A stretch of 64,000 nucleotides of DNA from Cellulophaga baltica (GTDB taxonomy: Bacteria > Bacteroidota > Bacteroidia > Flavobacteriales > Flavobacteriaceae). Each line of letters starts with the position of its first letter. Within the stretch, counting starts at the first letter, position 1. The notes below the pieces were generated by a model, which was not told where the DNA came from, made no database searches, and saw only the letters and a list, made by a program, of their open reading frames with translations. A program made the translations under genes and the position numbers. Location of the stretch: NCBI RefSeq assembly GCF_018861125.1, contig NZ_JAHKQN010000018.1, positions 149,142 through 213,141 of the forward strand, written 5' to 3'. This document shows positions 36,463 to 47,023 of this stretch, piece after piece.

Positions 36463-37995
36463 TTATTCCCACTCTATCGTTGCTGGCGGTTTAGAGCTAA
36501 TATCATATACTACTCTATTAACACCTCTCACTTTATTTATAATATCATTAGATGTTTTTTGCAAAAACTCATAAGGTAAATTTACCCAATCTGCAGTCAT
36601 ACCGTCAGTACTTTCAACTGCACGTAAAGCCACACATTTTTCATAAGTTCTTTCGTCACCCATAACTCCTACACTATTTACAGGTAAAAGCATAGCTCCA
36701 GCCTGCCAAACATCATCATAAAGCCCCGCTTCTTTTAATCCATTTATAAAAATAGCATCAACTTCTTGCAAGATAGCTACTTTTTCTCTAGTGATATCTC
36801 CTAATATTCTAATTGCCAATCCTGGACCTGGAAATGGGTGCCTACCTAATAATAAAGGATCTAAGCCCATACTTGAACCTACTCTACGAACCTCATCTTT
36901 GAATAACATACGTAAAGGCTCAACAACACTCAGTTTCATAAAGTCTGGCAAACCACCTACATTATGATGACTTTTTATAGTTGCTGATGGACCTCCTGTT
37001 GCTGAGACAGACTCAATAACATCAGGATAAATAGTACCTTGTGCTAACCATTTTGCATTTGTTACTAGGTGTGATTCATCATCAAAAACCTCAATAAAAA
37101 CACGACCTATTATTTTACGTTTCTTTTCTGGATCACTCTCTCCAGCTAACTCATCCAAAAAGCGTGCCGAAGCATCAACTCCTTTTACGTTTAAGCCCAT
37201 TCCCTCATATTGTTTTAATACACTCGGGAATTCATCTTTACGTAACAAACCATTATTTACAAAAATACAATGCAAGTTTTTACCAATAGCTTTATGTAAA
37301 AGCATTGCTGCAACCGAAGAGTCTACGCCACCTGATAGGCCTAAAATAACTTTTTCATCTCCAATTTTTTCTCTTAAATAGTCAACAGTAGTATCCACAA
37401 AGGCATCTGGTGTCCAAGTTTGTGTTACTCCAGCAATATTTACTAAAAAGTTTTCTAATAATTGTTTACCATCTGTGGAATGGTATACTTCTGGGTGAAA
37501 TTGTATCGCATATGTATCTTCACCTTCTATTTTATAGGCCGCATTTTCAACATCATTAGTACTGGCTAATTTTATACCATTAGTTGGTAAAGCCTTAATG
37601 GTATCTGAATGACTCATCCAAACTTGACTACCTTCTGAAATATTATTAAAGAAAGGTTCACCTGATTTTATATATGATAAATTAGCTCTACCATACTCGC
37701 GCGTATTTGAAGGCGAAACATTACCACCTTTAAAATGCGCTAAATATTGCGCTCCGTAACACACTGCTAACAAAGGTTTTTTACCTTGTATTTCAGACAA
37801 GTCCGGATGCGGCGCATCTTCAGCTCTAACCGAAAAAGGAGAACCAGACAGTATTACTGCGTTATAAATTGATAAATCTTCAGGAGGCTTATTGTAAGGC
37901 TTAATCTCACAAAAAATATTAAGTTCTCTAACTCTTCTTGCGATAAGTTGTGTATACTGAGAACCGAAATCTAAAATCAGGACGTTATTTTGCAT
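36463..37995 (-). CDS. guaA: GMP synthase (glutamine-hydrolysing)
   Basis: Converts XMP to GMP with glutamine and ATP. I use the ATG at 37995 (510 residues), where [25 protein letters not shown] matches the family start; a TTG two codons earlier is also in frame. GATase domain: Cys in [13 protein letters not shown], His-Glu in [13 protein letters not shown] pyrophosphatase domain: [11 protein letters not shown]. The C-terminal dimerisation domain ends [10 protein letters not shown], as in other GuaA. A TATTTTTG box ends 3 nt before the ATG, so the mRNA may be leaderless. Confidence 0.96.
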   Translation of the reverse strand: MQNNVLILDFGSQYTQLIARRVRELNIFCEIKPYNKPPEDLSIYNAVILSGSPFSVRAEDAPHPDLSEIQGKKPLLAVCYGAQYLAHFKGGNVSPSNTREYGRANLSYIKSGEPFFNNISEGSQVWMSHSDTIKALPTNGIKLASTNDVENAAYKIEGEDTYAIQFHPEVYHSTDGKQLLENFLVNIAGVTQTWTPDAFVDTTVDYLREKIGDEKVILGLSGGVDSSVAAMLLHKAIGKNLHCIFVNNGLLRKDEFPSVLKQYEGMGLNVKGVDASARFLDELAGESDPEKKRKIIGRVFIEVFDDESHLVTNAKWLAQGTIYPDVIESVSATGGPSATIKSHHNVGGLPDFMKLSVVEPLRMLFKDEVRRVGSSMGLDPLLLGRHPFPGPGLAIRILGDITREKVAILQEVDAIFINGLKEAGLYDDVWQAGAMLLPVNSVGVMGDERTYEKCVALRAVESTDGMTADWVNLPYEFLQKTSNDIINKVRGVNRVVYDISSKPPATIEWE

Positions 37996-37998
37996 CCG

Positions 37999-38006
37999 CA
38001 AAAATA
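37999..38006 (-). promoter_or_regulatory. -7 element abutting the guaA start
   Basis: TATTTTTG on the minus strand, with only CGG between it and the ATG. Transcription would begin at or within a few nucleotides of the start codon. The same TATTTTTGCG context precedes rlmD. Confidence 0.5.
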
Positions 38007-38135
38007 GTAAATTGAAAATTTTAGAAAAGCTTCTTTTAACTATATTTATCTAAATGTTTCAACATTTTTTTCAAAACTATTAACATATTTGACTTTTCTA
38101 ATCAGATACAACATATTTACACCAAAAATTGCCAT

Positions 38136-38681
38136 ATGACTTCCACTATATTTTCAGAAATAAAAGAAGAACTTAATAAAGGAATTAATGAATATGGTCA
38201 TCCTTTTCGTTTTTTCACCCTTGGTACTTTAAGCGCTAATAATTCCCCAAGATTGCGAACGGTTGTATTTCGAGATTTTTCAGAAAATTGGAATATTAGT
38301 TTCTTTACTGACAAACGATCTCAAAAAGTAATCGATATCGATAAAAACAATAAGGTAAGTTCATTATTTTATCATCCTGAAAAAAGAATACAATTACATA
38401 TTGAAGGGACTGCTCATCTCGTTAAAAATGAAAAAATCATCAATAAACACTGGAACCAAACACCAGAAGAAGCTAAAAAAGACTACACAACCAGTTTAGC
38501 TCCAGGAAGCTGTATAGAAAACCAAACCGAAATTGAATACTTAAACGAAGAAAATCATTTTTGCATTATCACAATTGAAATAAATACTATTGAATATCTA
38601 CGCTTAGATAAACCTAATCACGCAAAAATAAAGTACACAAAAAAAGGCAATGAATGGAAAAATGATTTTCTAGTTCCTTAA
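38136..38681 (+). CDS. Pyridoxamine 5'-phosphate oxidase-like FMN protein
   Basis: A 181-residue split-barrel flavoprotein. FRFFTLGTLSANNSPRLRTVVFRDF and SFFTDKRSQKVIDI fit the PNPOx-like family that binds FMN. The family includes true PNP oxidase, but this sequence is shorter than PdxH and has its own C-terminal region (YLRLDKPNHAKIKY), so it is better called PNPOx-like; substrate unknown. Its stop codon shares TTAA with the convergent PLP-dependent decarboxylase. A vitamin-B6 link between the two is tempting but rests only on position. Confidence 0.8.
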   Translation: MTSTIFSEIKEELNKGINEYGHPFRFFTLGTLSANNSPRLRTVVFRDFSENWNISFFTDKRSQKVIDIDKNNKVSSLFYHPEKRIQLHIEGTAHLVKNEKIINKHWNQTPEEAKKDYTTSLAPGSCIENQTEIEYLNEENHFCIITIEINTIEYLRLDKPNHAKIKYTKKGNEWKNDFLVP

Positions 38682-40048
38682 TGCATTGTTGCTAAAATAT
38701 CTAAGATATCTTTTTCAGTTGTATCAGGATTTATGAAACAAAAACGAGCTACCGTTTCAGAAGTATCTCCTTTTTTCCATTTTGTAGGCGTTACTAATGC
38801 AAAACCTTTTCTATGGTTTTCATAGGTCCAATTTCTATAATCATCAGGTGTCCAACCAATGCGTCTAAACAACACACATGACAAACTTGGTTCACGAACT
38901 AATTCTACATGCTCATCTTCAGTTATAAATTTACCTGCAGTATTCGCTAAAGTAATACCACATTCTACTGCCCACTTATATTTATCAACACCATGCATAG
39001 CTAATGAAAACCACAATGGCATACCTCTTAATCTTCTTGTTAATTGAATTTGATAATCGGTTGGATTAAAACCATGTGCACCTTCATCTTTAAAAATTTC
39101 TAAATAAGAACCTTCTTGCGAATGTGCTGCTTTTGCTATTTCTGGGTTTTTATACAGTACTGCACCACAATCATATGGAGAAAATAACCATTTATGCGGA
39201 TCGATAGTTATACTATCTGCTTTTTCAATTCCATTAAATAAATGGCGAACAGAATCTGCTAGTAATGCTCCACCTCCATAAGCTGCATCAACATGAAACC
39301 ATAAATTATTTTCTTCACAAAAATCAGCAACTCCATTTAAATCATCAATAATACCAGCATTTGTAGTACCTGCTGTTGCTACAATTGAAAAAACTCTACT
39401 CTGTTTTTCTGATGGTAAATCAACATATAAAGCTTTTAATTCTTCAACTTTCATACTTTCTTCAGAAGGCACTAAAAGAATTTCAGCATCCATAACTTTA
39501 GCCATTGCTTTTACAGATGAATGCGCACCACTTGACGTTATAATAACTCCTTTTTTATCAACATTTTCAGGGTTTTGCCTCCAATTTTCACGAGCAGCAA
39601 CCATTGCTGATAAATTGGCAGCTGTACCACCACTTGTAAAGACCCCAAAAGCACCTTTTGGCATTCCTGCTAAAGAAACCAACCAATGCATTGCCTCATT
39701 TTCACAGAAAATACCGCCTGCACCTTCCATCCAAAAAGAACCGTGGATACTTGATGCTGCTGTTATTAAGTCAAACATTATAGATGCTCTCGTAGGAGAA
39801 GCAGGTACAAATGCTAAATTTCTAGGGTGATCAATTGGCACTGTTGCTTTTACCAATACATCACGAAACAATTGAAAAGCTTTTTCTCCGCCAATTCCTT
39901 CATTTGTTATAGTATCACCAACTAAAGCTTTTAATTCTTCTTCCTTTTTAGGTTGTCCTAATTCCGGAGAAGTTTTTGTGATACGATTGATAACATACTT
40001 CATGACATCAAGTGTCATTTCCACTACTTCAATATCTATATTATGCAT
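38678..40048 (-). CDS. PLP-dependent group II amino acid decarboxylase
   Basis: A 456-residue fold type I enzyme. The PLP lysine is K286 in IDPHKWLFSPYDCG; D254 (FHVDAAYGGG) and H176 (GAHSSV) line the cofactor. The pattern SGGTAANLSAMVAAR is typical of the aromatic amino acid/glutamate/2,4-diaminobutyrate decarboxylase group. The substrate cannot be fixed from sequence; loop features such as RLRGMPLWFSLAMHG suggest the aromatic or tyrosine-type branch. No transporter or amine-use gene is adjacent. Confidence 0.85.
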   Translation of the reverse strand: MHNIDIEVVEMTLDVMKYVINRITKTSPELGQPKKEEELKALVGDTITNEGIGGEKAFQLFRDVLVKATVPIDHPRNLAFVPASPTRASIMFDLITAASSIHGSFWMEGAGGIFCENEAMHWLVSLAGMPKGAFGVFTSGGTAANLSAMVAARENWRQNPENVDKKGVIITSSGAHSSVKAMAKVMDAEILLVPSEESMKVEELKALYVDLPSEKQSRVFSIVATAGTTNAGIIDDLNGVADFCEENNLWFHVDAAYGGGALLADSVRHLFNGIEKADSITIDPHKWLFSPYDCGAVLYKNPEIAKAAHSQEGSYLEIFKDEGAHGFNPTDYQIQLTRRLRGMPLWFSLAMHGVDKYKWAVECGITLANTAGKFITEDEHVELVREPSLSCVLFRRIGWTPDDYRNWTYENHRKGFALVTPTKWKKGDTSETVARFCFINPDTTEKDILDILATMH

Positions 40049-40132
40049 TTAAAAATGTACTTTTTATTAACTATAATTTTAACACTATTAATAATTTTCT
40101 ATAAAGCTAGAGCTCCTTAGTATTTTAAGCAA

Positions 40133-41083
40133 TTAAAACTTGAAATAATCTTTTTGGTTAGATAGTACAGCATATTTCTCTAACACCTTTAAACAAAGTA
40201 AATCTTCCATTTTTTTATTTTGAAAACGCTTCACATGCTTATTTGCATTGTCAATAATAATTTGTGCTTTTCCATCATTTTTAGAATAATACTCAAGCTT
40301 TTCTTCTAAATTAGAACAATCTGCCTCTACCTCAACATAATGCACCCCTGCGACAAGCGTACCTTCCATAAACCAGGTTTCGTAATTTGGTTTTGGCATT
40401 ATACAGAGTGAGTTTGAAGATAGCACCCATTTTAAATTTGTCGCAACATCATTCCCTTCAGGGCAAAATATAAATTTGTATTTCAGTTGTTCTTCTAAAG
40501 TTAAAAAACCTTTCACCCAAGGTTTATCTTCTTTCAATTTATTTACTTGCCCTACATTACACAACGGATTGTTGTAGAATTTCTTAACAAAATCCGTTCT
40601 TAAAGCATGCCAAGCTTTACCACGCCAAACCATTTTACTTTTTTTATCAGTAAATTTTAAATTGTCATTTACCCATTTAAAATGTCTACGCTTATTTAAT
40701 TTAAACAAAATAGAATTTGCATTATCACCATTAATAGGTCTTGCTTTAAATAATGTTGGATATGAATTTACGTGTGTTTCATCACCAAAGTGAAAAGCAA
40801 ATTTTATAGGTGATTTAAAAAAATGAAGGAATTCTTTAAGGTCAAAAAAATAGGTCGTACTAATTGTTTTTTTGAAGTCTTTTACCGCTACAGCCTCTTC
40901 AGGAACTTCAAAAGTTTCATCGCTTTTAAAATAATAAGCTAACCTAGCATTCAACTCTTCTTTATCACAGACAGCTTCGTATTCTTTTATACTTTTAAAT
41001 ACTTTTTTAAAAAAGATTTCTGGTAAAGCATTTCTACCAAAATTTTTTGCGTAATAAATTAAATTAATATCATCTAACTTCAT
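40133..41083 (-). CDS. Family 90 glycosyltransferase (CAP10-like)
   Basis: A 316-residue soluble protein. KMVWRGKAWHALRTDFVKKFYNNP, FIFCPEGNDVATNLKWVLSSNSLCIMP and YETWFMEGTLVAGVHYVEV are the CAP10/GT90 signature, including the WRG and EGND nucleotide-sugar site. GT90 members add xylose or glucose to glycans; bacterial ones act on LPS or capsule. No other glycan genes are near, and both flanks are unrelated. No signal peptide, so it works at the cytoplasmic side. Confidence 0.85.
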   Translation of the reverse strand: MKLDDINLIYYAKNFGRNALPEIFFKKVFKSIKEYEAVCDKEELNARLAYYFKSDETFEVPEEAVAVKDFKKTISTTYFFDLKEFLHFFKSPIKFAFHFGDETHVNSYPTLFKARPINGDNANSILFKLNKRRHFKWVNDNLKFTDKKSKMVWRGKAWHALRTDFVKKFYNNPLCNVGQVNKLKEDKPWVKGFLTLEEQLKYKFIFCPEGNDVATNLKWVLSSNSLCIMPKPNYETWFMEGTLVAGVHYVEVEADCSNLEEKLEYYSKNDGKAQIIIDNANKHVKRFQNKKMEDLLCLKVLEKYAVLSNQKDYFKF

Positions 41084-41137
41084 AAGTTGTAAAAATATTA
41101 AGATAATATAGAATATGCTTTTGAAAAGGGTTTTTAT

Positions 41138-42739
41138 TTAAAGTACTAAAACTTCAAATTCGGTAGTCAAAGGATCTAAATGTTTTACCAAAGCAGGGAT
41201 TAACTGATCACCGTAAGCTAAATAAAATTCAGAGAAATTGGTTTGCCGTTCTTGTAATGAAAAATTAGGAAACAATTCATTCTGCAAACTTGTTAAACGA
41301 ATAACATGATCTTTCAGTTTGCGCTTTTGAGCTTTCAACAATCTTTTTTCTAAATTTTCTAAACCTTTCAATTGTTTAATTTCTTGTGCTTTCACTGCGC
41401 CAACAAAAGATTCATCAGTTTGTTTAGCCAATTCATACATTGACTCAAATTGCGCCTTCAAATGTTCTTTCTGAGGCGAAAAATCAATATCTATATTAGA
41501 AATATCTCTTATTTTTTTATTGATTAAACTATTCTGTTTTAAAAATAAATGAGAAATATTAAGTTCTAATTTCTCCATTTTCTCAGACTGCTTTTCTGTT
41601 ATCAACAAGACTGAATTCCTGAGCAACAACATTGGAAAAGTTACCTTTACTTCTGAGAAGTATGATTTTAACTCAAACCAATAAGCCAACTCGCCACCCC
41701 CACCTATATAGCATAAGTTTGGCAAAATAATTTCTTGATACAAAGGACGGCAAACTACGTTTGGAGAAAAACGTTCAGGATACTCATTCAACTCTTCTAA
41801 TATTTCTTTTTCAGTAAAACGTAGCTCTGTATCATTTACATAAAAGACACCATCTTTTTCAATAATACGTTCTCGAACCCCGTCAGTTAAATAAAAATAA
41901 TTTATCTCTCTTGGGTTAACTTGAATGGGATAATTTCCATTTAAAGCATTCAGATTGTCAATACTTTCTGATACTTTTTTGAATGATGTATTTTGTAATA
42001 AATCTGATTTCACATAAGGAATCAACAATTGTTTTAAAACCTTATCATCACCATCAACAATTACCAAACCATAGCTCTTGAACAATTCGTTAGCCAAATA
42101 ACGTGTTGCATCAGTTAAATTATCATGTGACACATATGCTTTTTTAAATAATTCTGTTAAGAATACAGCATTTTTACTTGCCCCTAATTCTGATGCTAAT
42201 GTTGACGCTATCACTTCTAAACCTTCAGTAGACAATCTACCTACACCACCGGAAGCCTCAACATTCCATTGTATTTTTTTACCGTTTAATGTAAAATAAT
42301 TTATCTCATCAAAATCATGATCTTCTGTTGCCATCCAATAAACAGGAACAAAATTGCTTTCTGGGTGTTTCTCTTTTAACTCTTCAGTAAGGTTAATAGT
42401 TGAGATAATTTTATATAAAAAATATAACGGCCCCGTAAACAGGTTTAATTGATGCCCAGTTACAATGGTAAAAGTATTTTCTGATTTTAAAGCTTTTATA
42501 TTTTCTAATGTTGCATCACTAGCTTCAAAATTTTTATATTGATTTTGCAATGCCTCACTAAGAATAGCTCTATGTTCTTTTGGAAAATTTTGTTGTTTCT
42601 CTTCTATCTGAGATTTAAAATTTTCAATTTTTGGAAAACGATTGTAAAAAGGGTCTAGCGTATTAACCTCATCTAAATAGTCTCCTATTAATTTAGAGAA
42701 ATAACCAGTTTTTTTGAAGGGAACACCATCAATCTTCAT
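41138..42739 (-). CDS. bshC: Bacillithiol biosynthesis cysteine-adding enzyme BshC
   Basis: Joins cysteine to glucosaminyl malate in the last step of bacillithiol synthesis. 533 residues, full length. FTIVTGHQLNLFTGPLYFLYKIISTI and VPVYWMATEDHDFDEIN are the family's defining motifs, and a C-terminal coiled coil (about 380-480) is present as in the known structure. BshA and BshB are not in the window. Its presence indicates that this organism uses bacillithiol as a low-molecular-weight thiol, which fits the MsrA, Ohr and OsmC genes of the window. Confidence 0.95.
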   Translation of the reverse strand: MKIDGVPFKKTGYFSKLIGDYLDEVNTLDPFYNRFPKIENFKSQIEEKQQNFPKEHRAILSEALQNQYKNFEASDATLENIKALKSENTFTIVTGHQLNLFTGPLYFLYKIISTINLTEELKEKHPESNFVPVYWMATEDHDFDEINYFTLNGKKIQWNVEASGGVGRLSTEGLEVIASTLASELGASKNAVFLTELFKKAYVSHDNLTDATRYLANELFKSYGLVIVDGDDKVLKQLLIPYVKSDLLQNTSFKKVSESIDNLNALNGNYPIQVNPREINYFYLTDGVRERIIEKDGVFYVNDTELRFTEKEILEELNEYPERFSPNVVCRPLYQEIILPNLCYIGGGGELAYWFELKSYFSEVKVTFPMLLLRNSVLLITEKQSEKMEKLELNISHLFLKQNSLINKKIRDISNIDIDFSPQKEHLKAQFESMYELAKQTDESFVGAVKAQEIKQLKGLENLEKRLLKAQKRKLKDHVIRLTSLQNELFPNFSLQERQTNFSEFYLAYGDQLIPALVKHLDPLTTEFEVLVL

Positions 42740-42870
42740 ATGCTAATTTAAAAAAGGTTGTAAATATAAAATTCTTAGATTTTATTGTAGCTTAAAAATA
42801 CGTTAAGTTGTGATATCTAAAGCCGAAATAAATATAAATATTGCATTATACGACTTTCTGTTTTTATTCT

Positions 42871-42878
42871 TAGCTTTG
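42871..42878 (+). promoter_or_regulatory. Putative -7 element of the M14 peptidase gene
   Basis: TAGCTTTG matches TAnnTTTG, 23 bp before the ATG at 42902, in the gap between divergent bshC and this gene. The -33 region has no TTG at the right spacing. Confidence 0.45.
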
Positions 42879-42901
42879 ATTAAATCCAAACAATTTCCTA
42901 A

Positions 42902-45355
42902 ATGAAAAAAATTTTAGTCGCTTTAATTCTAATTTCTTACAACATAATTCAAAGTCAAAGCATACAATCTCCATCTGATTTTTTAGGCTATGAACTAGGA
43001 ACTGAATTTACAAGACATCACAAAGTTGTAGATTATTACAAATATTTAGCCAATGAAGTTCCTGACCAAGTAAAAATTGAATTTTACGGTGAAACCAATG
43101 AAAAAAGACCTTTATTCGTTACTTATATTTCAACTAGTAAAAATATAAGCAACTTAGAAAATATTCGTGAATCACATTTAAAAAGTATAATTGGCGAAGG
43201 GAGTTCAGAAGAAGCAATTGTTTGGCTAAGTTATAATGTTCACGGTAATGAAAGTGTAAGTACCGAAGCATCAATGAAAACAATTTATGAGCTATTAACT
43301 AACCAAAAAGCTTTGTTAGATAATACTCTTATTATTATTGATCCATGCTTAAACCCTGATGGACGTGACCGCTACGTGAATTGGTATTACCAAAATAAAA
43401 ACGCAACTTATAATGCCGATCAAAAAAGCATTGAACATAATGAGCCTTGGTTAAATGGAAGGCCAAACCATTACATGTTTGATTTAAATAGAGATTGGGC
43501 ATGGCTTACTCAAATAGAAAGTCAACAACGTATTAAAGTGTACAATAAATGGATGCCACATATTCATGTAGATTTTCATGAACAAGGTATTGAAGCCCCT
43601 TATTATTTTGCACCTGCAGCAGAACCTTACCATGAAGTAATTACAGATTTTCAACGCGATTTTCAAGTCACTATAGGTAAAAATCATGCAAGTTATTTTG
43701 ATAGAAACGGATGGTATTATTTCACCAAAGAGGTTTTTGATTTACTATACCCAAGTTATGGCGACACCTACCCTTTGTACAACGGGGCAATAGGTATGAC
43801 CTACGAACAAGGTGGTAGTGGAAGAGCGGGTTTAGGCGTACTTACTCAAAAAGGAGATACTTTAACTCTGAAAGACAGAATTGATCACCATTTTACTACT
43901 GGAATTTCAACAATTGAAGTTGCCGCAAAAAACACAGAAAAACTAAATGCCGAATTTGAAAAATTCTATAATAACAAAGAATTTAAATACAAAAGTTATG
44001 TGTTAAACGGTAACATAAATAATTTAGAAACATTAACTAAATTATTAGATCAACACGAGGTTAAATACGGGTGGACAAAACCTATTACTGTAAAAGGTTT
44101 AGATTATGCTTCTAACAAAATAAAATCTCATAAATATAAAACTGATGCTTTAGTGGTTTCAACCGATCAACCCAAAGGTACCTTGGTTAAAGTTTTATTT
44201 GAACCTAGTGCAAAGCTGAGTGATTCACTTACGTATGATATTACTGCTTGGTCGCTACCATATGCATACGGATTAAACACTATAGCATCCGAAAGTAAAA
44301 TAAGCAACAACCTAACGTCAGAAAAAGACGAATTTGATAATGTTATTTCAGAAAATACTTATGCTTATGTGACAAGTTGGAATAGCATGAATGATGCTCG
44401 CTTTTTAGCTGATTTATTACAACAAAATATTAAAGTTCGTTTCTCTCAAAAATCATTCGGTATTGGTGGAGAAAAATTTAAAGAAGGAAGTTTAATTATC
44501 ACTAAATCTGATAATAGACATACAAAAAACTTTATTCAAAAGTTAACTAACACAACAAATAAACATACTAAATACTTGCAGCCTACCTCAACAGGTTTTG
44601 TTGATTATGGTGATGATTTTGGATCTAGTTCAGTGCATACAGTCAAAAGAAATAAAATTGCTATTTTAACTGGAGCTCCAACACGTACATTACAATTTGG
44701 TGAAGTTTGGCATTTTTTTGAACAACAATTAAATTACCCAGTAACAGTTTTAGAAGCTGACCATATTAATTTATATGATTTGAGCAAGTATGATGTACTT
44801 GTTTTGCCTAACGGACGCTACAATAGTTTTTTAAATAAAGAAAAAGCTACAGATTTGCAAAAATGGGTTGCTAATGGAGGTAAATTAATTGCTATGGGCG
44901 GTGCAATTAAAGCTTTAGAAGGCAAAAAGGGTTTTTCTATAAGCTCAAAAAAAGGAGAAAAAGATGCTACAGACACTGATAAATTTACCACTTATGAAGA
45001 ATCTGAACGTGAAGGAATTAAAAAATTAATTACCGGCGCTATATTTAAAACTAAAGTTGACAACACCAATCCTTTAGCTTACGGCTACAACCAGGAGTAT
45101 TTTACACTAAAACTTGGTAATGACGCTTATGAGTATTTAGAAACTGGTAATGTAGTTTATTTAGAGAACAACATAACTCCTGTTTCTGGCTTTGCGGGTA
45201 GTGAAGCTCAAAAAATGATAAACGAAACACTTGTTTTTGGTGTAGAAAGAATCGGAAGAGGAAAAGTAATTTATATGGTTGACAACCCAATATTCAGAGG
45301 TTTCTGGGAAAATGGAAAATTGTTTTTTGCCAATGCCTTATTCATGGTTGATTAA
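42902..45355 (+). CDS. Secreted M14-family zinc carboxypeptidase with GATase-like C-terminal domain
   Basis: An 817-residue exported protein; signal peptide MKKILVALILISYNIIQSQS. The M14 catalytic domain (about 30-350) has the zinc ligands H114 and E117 (NVHGNESVS), a late histidine at about 226 (VDFHEQG), and a catalytic glutamate in TYEQGGSG. A central region follows, and at about 580-690 a class I glutamine amidotransferase/ThuA-like fold is suggested by KIAILTGAPTRTLQFGEVWHFFE and DVLVLPNGRYN. This is a conserved Bacteroidota layout. Probably takes part in peptide degradation outside the inner membrane. A strong symmetric terminator follows. Confidence 0.88.
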   Translation: MKKILVALILISYNIIQSQSIQSPSDFLGYELGTEFTRHHKVVDYYKYLANEVPDQVKIEFYGETNEKRPLFVTYISTSKNISNLENIRESHLKSIIGEGSSEEAIVWLSYNVHGNESVSTEASMKTIYELLTNQKALLDNTLIIIDPCLNPDGRDRYVNWYYQNKNATYNADQKSIEHNEPWLNGRPNHYMFDLNRDWAWLTQIESQQRIKVYNKWMPHIHVDFHEQGIEAPYYFAPAAEPYHEVITDFQRDFQVTIGKNHASYFDRNGWYYFTKEVFDLLYPSYGDTYPLYNGAIGMTYEQGGSGRAGLGVLTQKGDTLTLKDRIDHHFTTGISTIEVAAKNTEKLNAEFEKFYNNKEFKYKSYVLNGNINNLETLTKLLDQHEVKYGWTKPITVKGLDYASNKIKSHKYKTDALVVSTDQPKGTLVKVLFEPSAKLSDSLTYDITAWSLPYAYGLNTIASESKISNNLTSEKDEFDNVISENTYAYVTSWNSMNDARFLADLLQQNIKVRFSQKSFGIGGEKFKEGSLIITKSDNRHTKNFIQKLTNTTNKHTKYLQPTSTGFVDYGDDFGSSSVHTVKRNKIAILTGAPTRTLQFGEVWHFFEQQLNYPVTVLEADHINLYDLSKYDVLVLPNGRYNSFLNKEKATDLQKWVANGGKLIAMGGAIKALEGKKGFSISSKKGEKDATDTDKFTTYEESEREGIKKLITGAIFKTKVDNTNPLAYGYNQEYFTLKLGNDAYEYLETGNVVYLENNITPVSGFAGSEAQKMINETLVFGVERIGRGKVIYMVDNPIFRGFWENGKLFFANALFMVD

Positions 45356-45373
45356 ACTAATCTACAATTTAAA

Positions 45374-45415
45374 AAATAATAAAGCCGAACTCAAATAAGT
45401 TCGGCTTTATTATTT
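45374..45415. terminator. Bidirectional terminator between the M14 gene and rny
   Basis: Perfect 18-bp arms (45374-45391 and 45398-45415) with core AAAGCCGAACT/AGTTCGGCTTT around a 6-nt loop, flanked by A and T. It serves both convergent genes. Confidence 0.92.
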
Positions 45416-45431
45416 ATAATCAATTAGATGA

Positions 45432-47003
45432 TTACTTCGCTACATTCACAGCTCTAGTTTCTCTAATTACAGTAACTTTTACCTGACCAGGATAGGTCAT
45501 ATCAGTTTGTATTTTCTGTGAAATTTCAAAAGATAATTCCGCTGCCTTATCATCATTAACTTTTTCACTTTCTACAATTACACGTAACTCTCTACCTGCT
45601 TGTATTGCATAAGCTTTTTGCACCCCTTGAAAACCAAAAGCTACTTCTTCTAAATCTTTTAAACGTTGTATGTATGAATCTAATACTTGACGTCTTGCAC
45701 CTGGTCTTGCACCACTAATAGCATCACAAACCTGTACAATTGGTGCTATTAAGTTTTTCATTTCTATTTCATCGTGGTGAGCACCAATCGCATTACATAC
45801 ATCTGGTTTTTCACCAAACTTCTCAGCCCATTGCATACCTAAAATAGCATGCGGAGTTTCCATTTCTGCTTCTGTATTTGGCACTTTACCAATATCATGC
45901 AATAGACCAGCTCTTTTAGCCATCTTAGTATTTAAACCAAGTTCAGCAGCCATAACGCCACATAATTTTGCAACTTCTCTAGAGTGTTGTAATAAGTTTT
46001 GACCGTACGAAGATCTATACTTCATTCTACCAACAGCTCTAATTAATTCAGGATGTAAACCATGAATACCTAAATCGATTATTGTACGCTTACCAATTTC
46101 AACAATTTCTTGTTCAATTTGCTTCTCTGTCTTTTTAACAATCTCTTCAATTCTTGCTGGGTGAATTCTACCGTCAGTAACTAATTTGTGTAATGACAAA
46201 CGCGCTACTTCTCTACGAACAGAGTCAAAACAAGAAAGTATAATTGCTTCTGGCGTATCATCAACAACAATTTCTACTCCTGTTGCAGATTCTAAAGCTC
46301 TAATATTTCTACCTTCACGACCAATAATTCTACCTTTAACATCATCAGACTCCAAATTAAAAACAGAAACACAATTTTCAACTGCTTCTTCTGTTCCAAT
46401 ACGTTGAATAGTATTTATAATAATTTTTTTAGCCTCTTGTTGCGCAGTAAGTTTAGCCTCTTCCATTGTCGTTTGCATATATGACATAGCATCAGACTTT
46501 GCGGTCTCTTTTAAAGACTCTAATAACTGAGTTTTAGCTTCATCTGCAGATAAACCTGAAATAACTTCTAATTGTTGCACTTGATTTTTGTGCAACTTAT
46601 TTATTTCCGATTGCTTTTTCTCAAGATAATCACTCTTGTGTTCAGCATCTTTTATTTTTTCTTCTAACTGAGCACCAAGCTTTTTTGTTCGTGCTAATTC
46701 ACTACCAACTTGTGATTCCTTATCCCTTGTTCTCTTTTCAGATTCAGCAATTTTTTTATCCTTACTAGTAATTACTTTTTCGTGCTCTGCTTTTAATTCT
46801 AAAAACTTTTCTTTTGCCTGAAGAATTTTATCTTTCTTTATGTTTTCACCTTCTACTTTTGCGCCTTTAAGTAGATTGTCTGCTTCTTGTTGTGCGTTTA
46901 ATATGGTTTTAGAGGCTTTCCCTTTTTCCATTACTTTAGCAATCACAAAACCTATTACTAAGCCTACGATTGCCGCTAATATTCCTATTGTTGAACTATC
47001 CAT
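45432..47003 (-). CDS. rny: Ribonuclease Y
   Basis: Membrane-anchored endoribonuclease that starts mRNA decay. I use the ATG at 47003 (523 residues), where [22 protein letters not shown] is the membrane anchor; the 20 extra residues of the longer frame come from the overlapping 6S RNA region. A long coiled coil (about 35-200) precedes the KH domain ([15 protein letters not shown], near 225-240) and the HD domain (LLHDIGK, H369 D370). Full-length and intact. The 6S RNA gene lies directly upstream. Confidence 0.96.
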   Translation of the reverse strand: MDSSTIGILAAIVGLVIGFVIAKVMEKGKASKTILNAQQEADNLLKGAKVEGENIKKDKILQAKEKFLELKAEHEKVITSKDKKIAESEKRTRDKESQVGSELARTKKLGAQLEEKIKDAEHKSDYLEKKQSEINKLHKNQVQQLEVISGLSADEAKTQLLESLKETAKSDAMSYMQTTMEEAKLTAQQEAKKIIINTIQRIGTEEAVENCVSVFNLESDDVKGRIIGREGRNIRALESATGVEIVVDDTPEAIILSCFDSVRREVARLSLHKLVTDGRIHPARIEEIVKKTEKQIEQEIVEIGKRTIIDLGIHGLHPELIRAVGRMKYRSSYGQNLLQHSREVAKLCGVMAAELGLNTKMAKRAGLLHDIGKVPNTEAEMETPHAILGMQWAEKFGEKPDVCNAIGAHHDEIEMKNLIAPIVQVCDAISGARPGARRQVLDSYIQRLKDLEEVAFGFQGVQKAYAIQAGRELRVIVESEKVNDDKAAELSFEISQKIQTDMTYPGQVKVTVIRETRAVNVAK

Positions 47004-47023
47004 AATTTTAAAACTATTTATAT

